From an uncultured bacterium (GTDB lineage Bacteria > Verrucomicrobiota > Kiritimatiellia > RFP12 > UBA1067), in contig CACZAK010000143.1 of the NCBI GenBank assembly GCA_902779075.1, forward strand, positions 1-11,244: a stretch of 11,244 nt of DNA. Direction: 5' to 3'. Within the stretch, counting starts at the first letter, position 1. Each line of letters begins with the position of its first letter. The notes below the pieces were generated by a model. The model was not told the origin of the DNA. It ran no database searches and worked only from the letters and a program-made list of their open reading frames with translations. Positions 1 through 7,322 of this stretch are shown here, piece by piece. The position numbers were made by a program, and so were the translations under genes.

Positions 1-126
1 CGTGTCGCCGAGTACGGCCACCGAGTACGACGAGCCGGAACCCTGCGCGCGGACAAGGCGCGGCAGCGCGAACATCGCGCCACCGGCCGCTGCCCCCTTC
101 AAAAATCCTCTTCTCGTCAGCCTCAT
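1..126 (-). CDS. Tat-exported protein, N-terminal fragment; possible metallophosphoesterase
   Basis: Only the first 42 codons are inside the window; the gene continues beyond base 1. The start is the ATG at 126-124, preceded at 5 nt by a purine-rich GGAAGAAG (132-139) that can act as a ribosome binding site. The protein begins MRLTRRGFLKGAAAGGAMF: a textbook twin-arginine motif (TRRGFLK), then a small-residue hydrophobic stretch and a probable cleavage site near LVRAQ (residues 24-28). It is therefore expected to be folded in the cytoplasm and exported by the Tat system. The mature start YSVAVLGDT resembles the first strand and first metal-binding Asp of calcineurin-like phosphoesterases (typically GDxH), but the window ends before the diagnostic His and later motifs. 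An alternative is some other Tat-exported Rossmann-like enzyme. It begins 25 bp after gene A stops, so the two are probably cotranscribed. Export route is well supported; enzymatic identity is only a suggestion. Confidence 0.72.
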   Translation of the reverse strand, partial: MRLTRRGFLKGAAAGGAMFALPRLVRAQGSGSSYSVAVLGDT

Positions 127-151
127 GGAAACTTCTTCCGATTGAGGATTC

Positions 152-3100
152 TCAATGCACGACAATTATGACACCTTTCTTGACGATAGTGAAGCAGATG
201 TTTTCATCTCCGTCCTCCCTCACCGACAACTTCCACCCCCTCGGAATGGAAGGCAGGTTAAGCGCCGTTCTGGCCGTATCAGCCAATGACGTCGGTACCT
301 TCAGGAGCGGAACCGTCGCCGTGCGACCTGCGAAGTCGAGGCCGCTCAAATCTACGGTAACCGTACCGGAAAGCGTATTGGTGACGTTGAGATAATCGGT
401 GCCCGTTGGCTTGAACACAGTACCCGATTCCATCACCAGCGTATCCACCGTGCCGCTGCCGGAGAGCGCCACGCCCGTGCCGACGGTTAACGTACCGGAC
501 GCCGTGAGCGTTCCCGTCGCCGCGACCGTGACGTTCGTCTCCACGCCAGCCGCGCGCGTCAGCGAAAGCGCTCCGGCAGCAGTCATCGCGCTCGGCACCG
601 TGAGGTCTCCTTCCAGCACCGCCGTCGTGCCGTCGGCGAACGAGAGTTTCGCGGTCGTCCCGTAGCCCGTCAGCGACGACTTGACGGTAAGCGCGGCTGA
701 CGACGTGTTGAGCGTCTTGCCGCGCCATTCAAGCGCATGAATACTCACAGGATTGTTCACAGTGACGCCTTCCGTAACGCCGTCGCCGAGGATCAGCGTG
801 GTCTCGCCCTCTTCGGTATTGAGGGCGGATTCATAGATTCCAGTGCCCCTGCCGTTGTAGAGGATTGTGCCCGTTCCGGGCGTCTTGAGCTTGCGGAACG
901 TGAGCCACATCCCGCCCGTGACGGTCAGCGTATGGCCGTCGAGCGTCAGGGAACCTCTTGATGACGAGCTGCTGGCGTAACCGACCTTGAGCTGGCTGGA
1001 TGCCGCACTGCCGATTGTCGCATTCGTCGTCAAGACGAAATTGTGGACATACTCGCCTGGCACGCCGCCCGTGGAAGTAAGCGCCCACGGCCAGTCTCCC
1101 GCGCCCGCGCCGGCGAGGTAGAGCGACATTGCACCGTTTATGTTCTTCGCGTTGAAGTCGAACGTGCCGCCGTTCTCAACCGTCACCTTCGGCGTCGTGC
1201 CGAGTACGGATGCGCTACCCTGCTTCAGGATGCCGCTCGCGACGATTGTTTCAACTGTCAGGAGGGAGCCATCGCCCTTCGTGAGCGTCACGATGCAGTT
1301 CGTGTCGGCCCGCACCGTCAGGTTGCTGAGGGCTACGGCAACATCCAGCGTAAGAGTAAAGGACTTATGCGCGACGATTGTGACATTCTTGTCGGTAGGA
1401 TAGGGAATCTGGGCTTCGGAATTCTCAATGTCGCGCCAATCGGCTTCGCTCCAGTTGATGCTGCCCGCGCCATCGGCGGCAACCGTAAGCAAGGCGTCAG
1501 CCTCGGACTTGGCCACGAACGTCGCCCGCAGCTGGATTGCTGTGTCGCTCTTCACCGTGATGTTTGTGGACGTCGCCAAACCAGATGTGATCGCCCAGGT
1601 GTCGCCCTCCCACCTATCGAGCGTGTAGCCCTCTGCTGGAACGGCGATGATCTTCGCCGTCCTGCCGCGAGCCGTGAACTGCGCGTTCGTGCCGGCGACC
1701 TCGCCGCCGTCGAACTTCACAAGGCCAATCGCGGAATCGGCGGAACTCGCGTAGATGCGCGAGTAGAACTTGCCGCTGCGACAGCGGTAGTCCTCCGCCC
1801 TGCCGACGCCGGAGGTGAACGTGAGCGCCGTCGAGGGGCTGGACAGGCATTCTCCATGGAATGTCCCCGCCACGACGTCCATAAAGCCGGCGTCTCCGTT
1901 TCCGTCTGCCGTCGGCGCGAAAAACGCCCTTGGGGTGATGGAGGAGGAGTTGGTGACCACCTCGAACGAGTAGATTTTAGCCTTACACGCCTGCGTGTTG
2001 TTATCCATGATAGCGCCATTACCACGGAAAAGATGCGTCGTAATGAGACTCGGACCGGTAGAGGTCGCGGTCTTTGTCGATGCATCGGCAGATTTCGTCG
2101 CCCGGGTGTCGTAGTAGGTAAGATTCGCCTTCAGTGAACTTTCAACCGTCATCACCAGACGCGTGTTCTTGATGGTAGAACCTTCAATTTTGGCGGACGG
2201 CCATGTTGACCACCACCATTCGCCACGTTCCGTCCACGCCAATTGCTTGCTGCCGTTCAGGTAGATGGCGTGCGTCTGCTTGTTGGCGTTCTTACCCGCG
2301 CCGCAGAGCCACGACTTGTAGGAGACGTCGGTAAAGGCGAAGTCGGCGGTGAACTTGTCCGTGTCCGTCATATAGACGCCGGTATCGACGCCGTTCACGC
2401 CGTAGGACTGCACGTAGGCGTATTGATCGAGGTCCGAGAACCCCGGAAGCGTGGCGGGATAGAGCGCCGCGTAGGCGGCGACGTCCTCCGCCGTGAACGC
2501 GGAATTGTAGAAGCGCACGTCCTGGAACGCCACGTCGGGATTGTTGAGGGACTGGCTGTAGCCATTTGCGCTCAGAAATGTGCCGGAGCCGTGCGCCTGG
2601 TTGAACTGGATGCCGTTGCCGAACACGCAGGTTGCCGCGCTGCAATCCAAGGTCGTGTCGATTGTCGTAGCCGTCGGGTCGTCGCCTATGTAGGCCAACT
2701 CGCCGTCTATGTAGATTTTGACGGAACCTCCGGTCGTATGGACTGCCACAATGGCGTGGTAGCCCGTCGTCAGGTCGGCAGACGTGGTCAACTCCCACTC
2801 GTGCGCGAGTTCGCGGTTGGAGCCTTCGTACTTGCCGCTCTTGACCACTTTCCTCGCCGTACCCACGTAGAACTTCCCCGAAGAGGAGGATGACGCGAGG
2901 AACATGGCCTTGCAACCGTTTTCGTTCGCCCTTCCAAGGCTGAAAAGTATGCCTTTATTGACACTGCCCGGCCTGAGCGACATCGCAAGCGTCCAGCCAG
3001 CCGCCAACACAGTCTTGCCGGCAGATTTCGAACCTCCAATGGTATCCGTGCCATACGCATTACTGTTGACGTGAACTGCCGTGCTAGAGCCGTCTTGGCC

Positions 3101-3328
3101 GTATGCCGACACGAAATTGGCAACGTCCGCATCAGCAGTTATCGGATCGGAGGTCTGGCTTGCGCTGCCAATGAACTGCTTTGTTCCGTCCGAGAAGTCG
3201 TAGCGGAAGTAGTAGTTCTCAAGATCCGTCGCCATTGCGGCGGACGTTGAGAACATCGTCGTAATCGCGGCGACGATGGTTGCGGCGATGCGCCGAACCT
3301 TGTTTCCAATCATCTCATTCAGTTTCAT
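152..3328 (-). CDS. Giant secreted LamG/beta-helix (autotransporter-strand-like) protein A
   Basis: A 1058-residue protein. Residues 1-33 are a Sec signal peptide ending AMA. Residues about 38-290 form a laminin-G/concanavalin-like domain (GWTLAMSLRPG, VKIYIDGE, ending DVAFQDVRFYNS and AYAALYP). Residues about 300-490 are a second LamG-like domain of the type with a VDTG start, KIYSFE and GTFHG. Residues about 524-605 are an InlB-B-like or bacterial-repeat module (GYTLDRWEGDTWAI, IQLRATF). From about 610 to the end is a Gly/Thr/Ala/Val-rich beta-helix passenger with the AGAGAGDWPWAL signature at 739-750. The start is supported by AAAAGGA (3337-3343) 8 nt upstream. It follows gene B by 48 bp. 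No catalytic motif and no C-terminal beta-barrel are visible. The likely role is a surface adhesin or glycan-binding scaffold (inference from domains). The architecture matches gene C closely, so the two are paralogues. The C-terminus (FTIVKKGVIIVVH) resembles those of B and C. Confidence 0.85.
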   Translation of the reverse strand: MKLNEMIGNKVRRIAATIVAAITTMFSTSAAMATDLENYYFRYDFSDGTKQFIGSASQTSDPITADADVANFVSAYGQDGSSTAVHVNSNAYGTDTIGGSKSAGKTVLAAGWTLAMSLRPGSVNKGILFSLGRANENGCKAMFLASSSSSGKFYVGTARKVVKSGKYEGSNRELAHEWELTTSADLTTGYHAIVAVHTTGGSVKIYIDGELAYIGDDPTATTIDTTLDCSAATCVFGNGIQFNQAHGSGTFLSANGYSQSLNNPDVAFQDVRFYNSAFTAEDVAAYAALYPATLPGFSDLDQYAYVQSYGVNGVDTGVYMTDTDKFTADFAFTDVSYKSWLCGAGKNANKQTHAIYLNGSKQLAWTERGEWWWSTWPSAKIEGSTIKNTRLVMTVESSLKANLTYYDTRATKSADASTKTATSTGPSLITTHLFRGNGAIMDNNTQACKAKIYSFEVVTNSSSITPRAFFAPTADGNGDAGFMDVVAGTFHGECLSSPSTALTFTSGVGRAEDYRCRSGKFYSRIYASSADSAIGLVKFDGGEVAGTNAQFTARGRTAKIIAVPAEGYTLDRWEGDTWAITSGLATSTNITVKSDTAIQLRATFVAKSEADALLTVAADGAGSINWSEADWRDIENSEAQIPYPTDKNVTIVAHKSFTLTLDVAVALSNLTVRADTNCIVTLTKGDGSLLTVETIVASGILKQGSASVLGTTPKVTVENGGTFDFNAKNINGAMSLYLAGAGAGDWPWALTSTGGVPGEYVHNFVLTTNATIGSAASSQLKVGYASSSSSRGSLTLDGHTLTVTGGMWLTFRKLKTPGTGTILYNGRGTGIYESALNTEEGETTLILGDGVTEGVTVNNPVSIHALEWRGKTLNTSSAALTVKSSLTGYGTTAKLSFADGTTAVLEGDLTVPSAMTAAGALSLTRAAGVETNVTVAATGTLTASGTLTVGTGVALSGSGTVDTLVMESGTVFKPTGTDYLNVTNTLSGTVTVDLSGLDFAGRTATVPLLKVPTSLADTARTALNLPSIPRGWKLSVREDGDENICFTIVKKGVIIVVH
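495..547 (-). repeat. 53-bp near-identical tract shared by genes A and C (copy in A)
   Basis: This stretch codes for part of VETNVTVAATGTLTASG in protein A. By eye it differs from 9007-9059 in gene C at 4 of 53 positions, although the sequence to either side is much less alike. Confidence 0.7.
1073..1255 (-). repeat. WPWAL beta-helix module, copy in protein A
   Basis: Residues 692-752 of protein A read in outline: xVASGILKQGS, LGTTPKVTVENGGTFDFNAK, then LAGAGAGDWPWALTST. The same order of motifs occurs twice in protein C. At DNA level the last part (1081-1120) is almost identical among the three copies. Confidence 0.8.
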
Positions 3329-3376
3329 TTCGTGGATCCTTTTGGGAGGTGAAATCTTGGCGGAAAACCGCGATGG

Positions 3377-6300
3377 CTACCTGATGTAAATCCTTAACGT
3401 GTTTTTGACCGCGCGGAACATCAGAGTGCCCTCTTTTACAATTAGGCTTGTGCTATAGGTTCCCTTGGGCGGGAACGTCACGCCCGTCGCATCAAGAGAG
3501 AAATTATCAGAATTCGTTTCTGCGTCGAGCCAGCCCAGCGTCTTCATGATTGTAAACATGTTCGTACAGGAAGAATAATCACCTGTCAACTTGACAGTTG
3601 CATGCCCGGACGTCAGCTTGATGGCGCCGCCAACCGGGGTTGCCGATTCCGGATCGATGGTCATACTCCAGATAGTCCCGTCGCCCACCGTGAGGCCGCC
3701 GCTAATCGTCGCACCCAAGCCAGCCGTCAACGTGCTGTTCGTCCCGAGCGTGACGTTGCCGGTGATCTTCGCGTTCGCGCCAGCCGTCACCGTGGTGTTC
3801 GTTCCGAGCGTGACATTGCCGTCGAGCGTGGAACCCGTCCCCATCGTGATGGTCGCATTGTCGCCGGACGACGACGTAAGCTTGAGCGAAGCGCTATTGC
3901 CGATGTCGATGCTGTTACCGCCGCCGGACAGTGTCGTGTTGTTCGGAAGCGCGACGCTGTTTGCAAGTTCAAACCGGGCTCCGCCGTAAACCGTCAACGC
4001 ACTGCTGCTGAGCTGCCCCTTCTCCTCCACGCGCAACGTTCCGCCCCTCACGTCGGTGTAGCCGTGATAGACCTTCGTGTAGCCGGTGCTGCCGGTGAGG
4101 CCGCATCTGTTGCGCATTATCAGCATGCCTTTGCCCTGTTTGCTCAGGCGGACATTTGACGTGCTGTATGAGTTTCCGGCGCTGGGCTTGACGCAGAACG
4201 AGCAGCCCCATATCGCAGTATGGCCGTTCCCGTCGTGGTCTTCCGTGTTGATTACCATCGTCTTGCCCGCGCACAGCGATATGCCGCCATTCTCGCTTTT
4301 GTTTCCGCTGTCATATACGCTTCGGAATTCGACATCGTCCATGAACCTCAAGGTCACGTCGTTCTGGAACTGGAGCATGTTGCTACCATAAGTCGCGCCG
4401 AACCCCGGAGACGAGGAAGCGCTGCCCGCGCCAATCTCGAAATTCTTCACCGTGACGAAGGAGCGCTTGCCGCCAGTCTTGTAGAAGGCCTTGGCAATGA
4501 CCTTGCCGCTGCCCGTGAGACGGGTCGCGTTCCCGCCGTTGTTTCTGTATCTCAGCTCGCCGTCGACCTCCAGCGTGCCGTTGACGATCAGATTGATCCG
4601 GATGTTGTCGGAGTTGTCCGGGCCGGCTGACTGGCCGAATTCAACCTGGGCGAAGTGCGCGTAGCCGCCGCTGTCTATGGTGAACGTCGATTTCAGTCCG
4701 GAAAGATTCTTCCCGGTCAATCGTGACCCCGAAGGCACGGTGTAGGATACGGACGACATCGACCAGTTCCCGGTGAACGTCACGGCTCCGACGAGCCTCG
4801 TGCCCGCCGCGCCCGAGACGGCGCCCGGCACGGTAGCCATGGCGCCGCCTGCGAAGTTGACGGCGCTCGCCAGCGCCACGTTGTATGTCGTTGCGAACGC
4901 GACCGCGTTGGAGAGCGTCTGCACGTGCCCGGATTCGTTTACGACGTTCTCGACATCGGCGAACCCATTGCCCGTGACGGTGTATTGCCCCGCAGTTACC
5001 GGGAACACGATGTCCGAGCCGCCGAGTCCGGCGACGTCGTTTGTGATTGTCCCGCCGGCAGCAGCCGCGAACGAAAGCAGAACGCCTGGCGACGGAGGTT
5101 CCGTCGCCGCCGTGCCGTCGTCGAGATCCGCCCAGTTGCCGGGCGTGGAGAACTTACCGTCGCCGGCGGCGCCCGTCCAGGCGTACCCAGAGCGCTTCTT
5201 GGTCCACAGCCAAGTCAACTGCACCCTTCCGTCGATGGCGGAATCGTAGGAATACCGGAGCTCGCCTTGATGGTCGATCCCGTCAGAACTCCAGGTATCA
5301 CTTGCGCTGTTGTACTTGTGAAGTTCATAGCCGACGCATTGCCACGTTGTTCCATCGACGTCCGTTTCCGCCGGGGCGCTGAATTCGTGACTGCCGTCCA
5401 CCGTGTAGAAGCCACAGGTCTCCGTGCCCTCCGCACCGTCGTGCTGCGTGCAGACGATGACTCCGTTCCCGCGGAAGCGCACCTCGTCAACCGCATTGTT
5501 CTGCGCGATTTCCGCATCCGTGAGAAGCCTGTTGTAGAAGCGGAGGGAATGCATCGTCCCCTTCATGTAGTGGTTGTCATCCGTTCCTCCGATGCAGTAT
5601 TGCAACGCTGGAACGGTTACATTTCCCGAGCCGTTTGACGTACCGCCGCCCAAGGCCGTGGTACTTTGCGTGAAATAGGTCTTCTCCGTCCCAGTTCTAT
5701 CACATGCCGCCGTCAAGTATCTGCCACCGAATGACGCAATTGTCGGGCGGGTGCTTATCTTGTTGTAATTGTCCTTGAAATTGAGCGTAGTCGTCTGCGA
5801 ACCGTTGTTGTTGAGGTATGCGGAGATCGAGTCATCAGACGCCGCTAACACGATGGGGTATTGCGACGCCGGGGACGTCTTGTTTGTGAGCTGCTGGTTC
5901 ATGTTCATCGTCATCGTGGCCTGGACGGTCCAGACATCGCCAAGAGTTATGTTGGCGGTAGTCGCCCCCTTTGAGTTGCCGTCGAAATAGCGCCCGTCCG
6001 GACGCCATGAGCCGACAGAGCCACTGCGGCCGGAGAAGCTGAACTTGAGGTTGGAGACAGTTCCGGTGATGCTCGTCCACTGCGTTGCGGTATCCGAATG
6101 TTGCGCTCCGTAGGCGACATTCTCCAATCCGTCGAAATGGGCGATCAGACCGCTCTGAACGTATCGGTCCGCTCCCCACCGCTCTAATCCTTCGGGCAGA
6201 GGGGGAATGACGGGGGCTGCCGCAATCATCGCGGCAAGGGAGGTCTTCATCGCGCCGCCGCGGTTGGTGGTGATCTCCTCCACGCCATTCTGTGCGAGCG

Positions 6301-7066
6301 TGAACGCGTTGTCGTCGCTGTCGCACGTCCACACGGCGAACGAGTAGCCCGCCGCCTTCACTGCGGCGACGTCTGCGGCCGAGACGCAGACGCTGGCCTG
6401 GTAGTTGATGTCAACGCCTGTGGCATTGCAGGCCTCGATGCGCGAGATCAGATTCGCACCCGTGTAGGTGCCGTTGTTGAGGAGCAGCCACGCCTGATAG
6501 TCGGGAAGCGCGGTGCGGATGGCGGAGATGAGAGACGTATCAAACGCGATGAACACCACGCGGTTCGATGTGGCAAGCGGCTGCGCCTGGACGGCGGCGA
6601 CGACGTGCTGGACGAGGTTGTTCGCGCCGTTCCCCTTCAGCTCGACGATGCAGCGCGTCGTGGAGTTCATGGAGAGGAGCGCAAGGTAGGCCTCGAACCT
6701 CGGAAGCGTCTCGCCCTCCCATTCCGTGCCAATCCACGGACTAAACGCGCCCACGCGCACGTCCTTCAGCTGGTCCCACGTGCTGGCGGTGACGGTGAGG
6801 TTCGTGCCGGAGCCGGCGGTACGTCCGGTCGTCGAGTCGTGGATGATCACGGGCACGCCGTCCGACGTGCAGCACACGTCGCACTCCACCCCGTCTACGC
6901 CGCGCTCGAACGCGAGGCGGAACGCCGCCATCGTGTTTTCGGGGCGGTCCTGCGACTCGCCTCGGTGCGACACGATGTGCGGCATGGCGATGTCGGCAAA
7001 CGCCGACGTCGCCGCCATGCAGATTGCTACCGCGCCGAAGCGCACCATCATACTTTTTGCCTTCAT
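3377..7066 (-). CDS. Secreted glycerophosphodiester phosphodiesterase fused to LamG and beta-helix passenger (protein B)
   Basis: A 1229-residue protein. Residues 1-24 are a Sec signal peptide (cleavage after AFA). Residues about 28-275 are a complete GDPD TIM-barrel domain with the family's expected residues: HRG at 34-36, PEN at 42-44, E61 and D63, HD at 76-77, VELKG with E142/K144, AVWTCDS at 244-250 and GVEEITTNRG at 261-270. GDPDs hydrolyse glycerophosphodiesters to an alcohol and glycerol 3-phosphate using a divalent metal; with all these residues present, activity is likely. Residues about 303-525 are a LamG-like domain (GLIAHFDGLENV; LRFYNRLLTDAEIA). Residues 540-625 are an uncharacterised linker. 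Residues 628-650 hold the YAWTGAAGDGKF...GNW motif common at the start of beta-helix passengers, followed by about 580 residues of beta-helix with one autotransporter-associated repeat (about 973-1015) and two 20-residue tandem repeats. AAAGGA (7072-7077) lies 5 nt before the ATG. Typical GDPDs have 250-350 residues, so about 950 residues are extra. Confidence 0.9.
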   Translation of the reverse strand: MKAKSMMVRFGAVAICMAATSAFADIAMPHIVSHRGESQDRPENTMAAFRLAFERGVDGVECDVCCTSDGVPVIIHDSTTGRTAGSGTNLTVTASTWDQLKDVRVGAFSPWIGTEWEGETLPRFEAYLALLSMNSTTRCIVELKGNGANNLVQHVVAAVQAQPLATSNRVVFIAFDTSLISAIRTALPDYQAWLLLNNGTYTGANLISRIEACNATGVDINYQASVCVSAADVAAVKAAGYSFAVWTCDSDDNAFTLAQNGVEEITTNRGGAMKTSLAAMIAAAPVIPPLPEGLERWGADRYVQSGLIAHFDGLENVAYGAQHSDTATQWTSITGTVSNLKFSFSGRSGSVGSWRPDGRYFDGNSKGATTANITLGDVWTVQATMTMNMNQQLTNKTSPASQYPIVLAASDDSISAYLNNNGSQTTTLNFKDNYNKISTRPTIASFGGRYLTAACDRTGTEKTYFTQSTTALGGGTSNGSGNVTVPALQYCIGGTDDNHYMKGTMHSLRFYNRLLTDAEIAQNNAVDEVRFRGNGVIVCTQHDGAEGTETCGFYTVDGSHEFSAPAETDVDGTTWQCVGYELHKYNSASDTWSSDGIDHQGELRYSYDSAIDGRVQLTWLWTKKRSGYAWTGAAGDGKFSTPGNWADLDDGTAATEPPSPGVLLSFAAAAGGTITNDVAGLGGSDIVFPVTAGQYTVTGNGFADVENVVNESGHVQTLSNAVAFATTYNVALASAVNFAGGAMATVPGAVSGAAGTRLVGAVTFTGNWSMSSVSYTVPSGSRLTGKNLSGLKSTFTIDSGGYAHFAQVEFGQSAGPDNSDNIRINLIVNGTLEVDGELRYRNNGGNATRLTGSGKVIAKAFYKTGGKRSFVTVKNFEIGAGSASSSPGFGATYGSNMLQFQNDVTLRFMDDVEFRSVYDSGNKSENGGISLCAGKTMVINTEDHDGNGHTAIWGCSFCVKPSAGNSYSTSNVRLSKQGKGMLIMRNRCGLTGSTGYTKVYHGYTDVRGGTLRVEEKGQLSSSALTVYGGARFELANSVALPNNTTLSGGGNSIDIGNSASLKLTSSSGDNATITMGTGSTLDGNVTLGTNTTVTAGANAKITGNVTLGTNSTLTAGLGATISGGLTVGDGTIWSMTIDPESATPVGGAIKLTSGHATVKLTGDYSSCTNMFTIMKTLGWLDAETNSDNFSLDATGVTFPPKGTYSTSLIVKEGTLMFRAVKNTLRIYIR
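3701..3820 (-). repeat. Two tandem 60-bp repeats coding 20-residue beta-helix turns in protein B
   Basis: Residues 1083-1102 and 1103-1122 of protein B are consecutive imperfect copies sharing GNVTLGTN, (T/S)T(V/L)TAG and AxI. A third, degenerate copy begins GGLTVGDG at 1123. The DNA copies (3761-3820 and 3701-3760) share long stretches such as CGAGCGTGAC. A 20-residue period fits one turn of a right-handed beta-helix. Such tandem copies can expand or contract by recombination. Confidence 0.8.
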
Positions 7067-7104
7067 CGCTGTCCTTTCATACTAAAGTTTAGGAACACGT
7101 GACT

Positions 7105-7134
7105 ATTATATCACATCATCCCTTGAACGCCCAA
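7105..7134 (-). promoter_or_regulatory. Predicted extended -10 sigma-70-type promoter for gene B (and probably A and D)
   Basis: On the minus strand a perfect TATAAT lies at 7110-7105 and is directly preceded by TGA, giving the extended -10 form TGnTATAAT. A weak -35 candidate, TTGGGC (7134-7129), sits 18 bp upstream and shares only the TTG core with the consensus, as is common for extended -10 promoters. The predicted start of transcription, near 7098, would give a leader of about 30 nt ending in AAAGGACAGCG before the ATG. Gaps of 48 and 25 bp after B suggest that A and D use the same promoter. Sigma-factor preference in this organism is not known. Confidence 0.55.
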
Positions 7135-7164
7135 AAGAAATAACTTATAAAATACGCAACCACA

Positions 7165-7198
7165 CTTGCGAAATACTAAACACATCACCCTTCGCAAG
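7165..7198. repeat. 8-bp perfect inverted repeat (dyad) upstream of gene B
   Basis: CTTGCGAA (7165-7172) and TTCGCAAG (7191-7198) are perfect inverted repeats separated by 18 nt. As RNA from gene C this would fold into an 8-bp stem with a large loop, but the T-rich stretch on the minus strand precedes the stem instead of following it, so it is not a standard intrinsic terminator. It lies between the end of C and the promoter of B and may be an operator or a factor-dependent stop. No better terminator for C is visible. Confidence 0.4.
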
Positions 7199-7211
7199 AA
7201 AAACCCGATTT

Positions 7212-7233
7212 GTTTCGTGCACGTTTCGTGGAC
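7212..7233 (-). repeat. Tandem 11-bp direct repeat in the C-B intergenic region
   Basis: On the plus strand GTTTCGTGCAC (7212-7222) is followed without spacing by GTTTCGTGGAC (7223-7233), with one mismatch in 11. The period equals about one helical turn. It lies roughly 115-135 bp upstream of the predicted start for gene B and about 90 bp after the stop of gene C. It could be a tandem operator for a regulator of B, or simply a local duplication; no known binding site is matched. Confidence 0.5.
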
Positions 7234-7322
7234 GCGCTCTTTCACTCCGGTTACATCTACAAAGCTCACCTTGTGACTACCGAGTGTCAGACAGCTGATG
7301 CCTGCGGGCTTTACAACTGACG

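Noticed and set aside
1043..2137. A plus-strand open frame of 364 codons antisense to gene A
   Set aside because: Same composition and reasoning; it contains a recurring motif only because gene A and gene C share repeats on the other strand.
3360..3371. Terminator hairpin GCGG-AAAA-CCGC between genes B and A
   Set aside because: Only 4 bp of stem and no following U-tract; readthrough into A is more likely.
7099..7115. CRP-type operator (TGTGA...TCAC) over the -10 of gene B
   Set aside because: The half-sites are separated by 8 bp instead of the 6 bp of the known CRP site, and the dyad largely follows from the TATAAT context.
7165..7198. Intrinsic terminator for gene C
   Set aside because: The stem is 8 bp with an 18-nt loop and the T-run is on the wrong side for minus-strand transcription.
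7212..7233. CRISPR remnant
   Set aside because: Two 11-bp units with no spacer between them do not resemble a repeat-spacer array.
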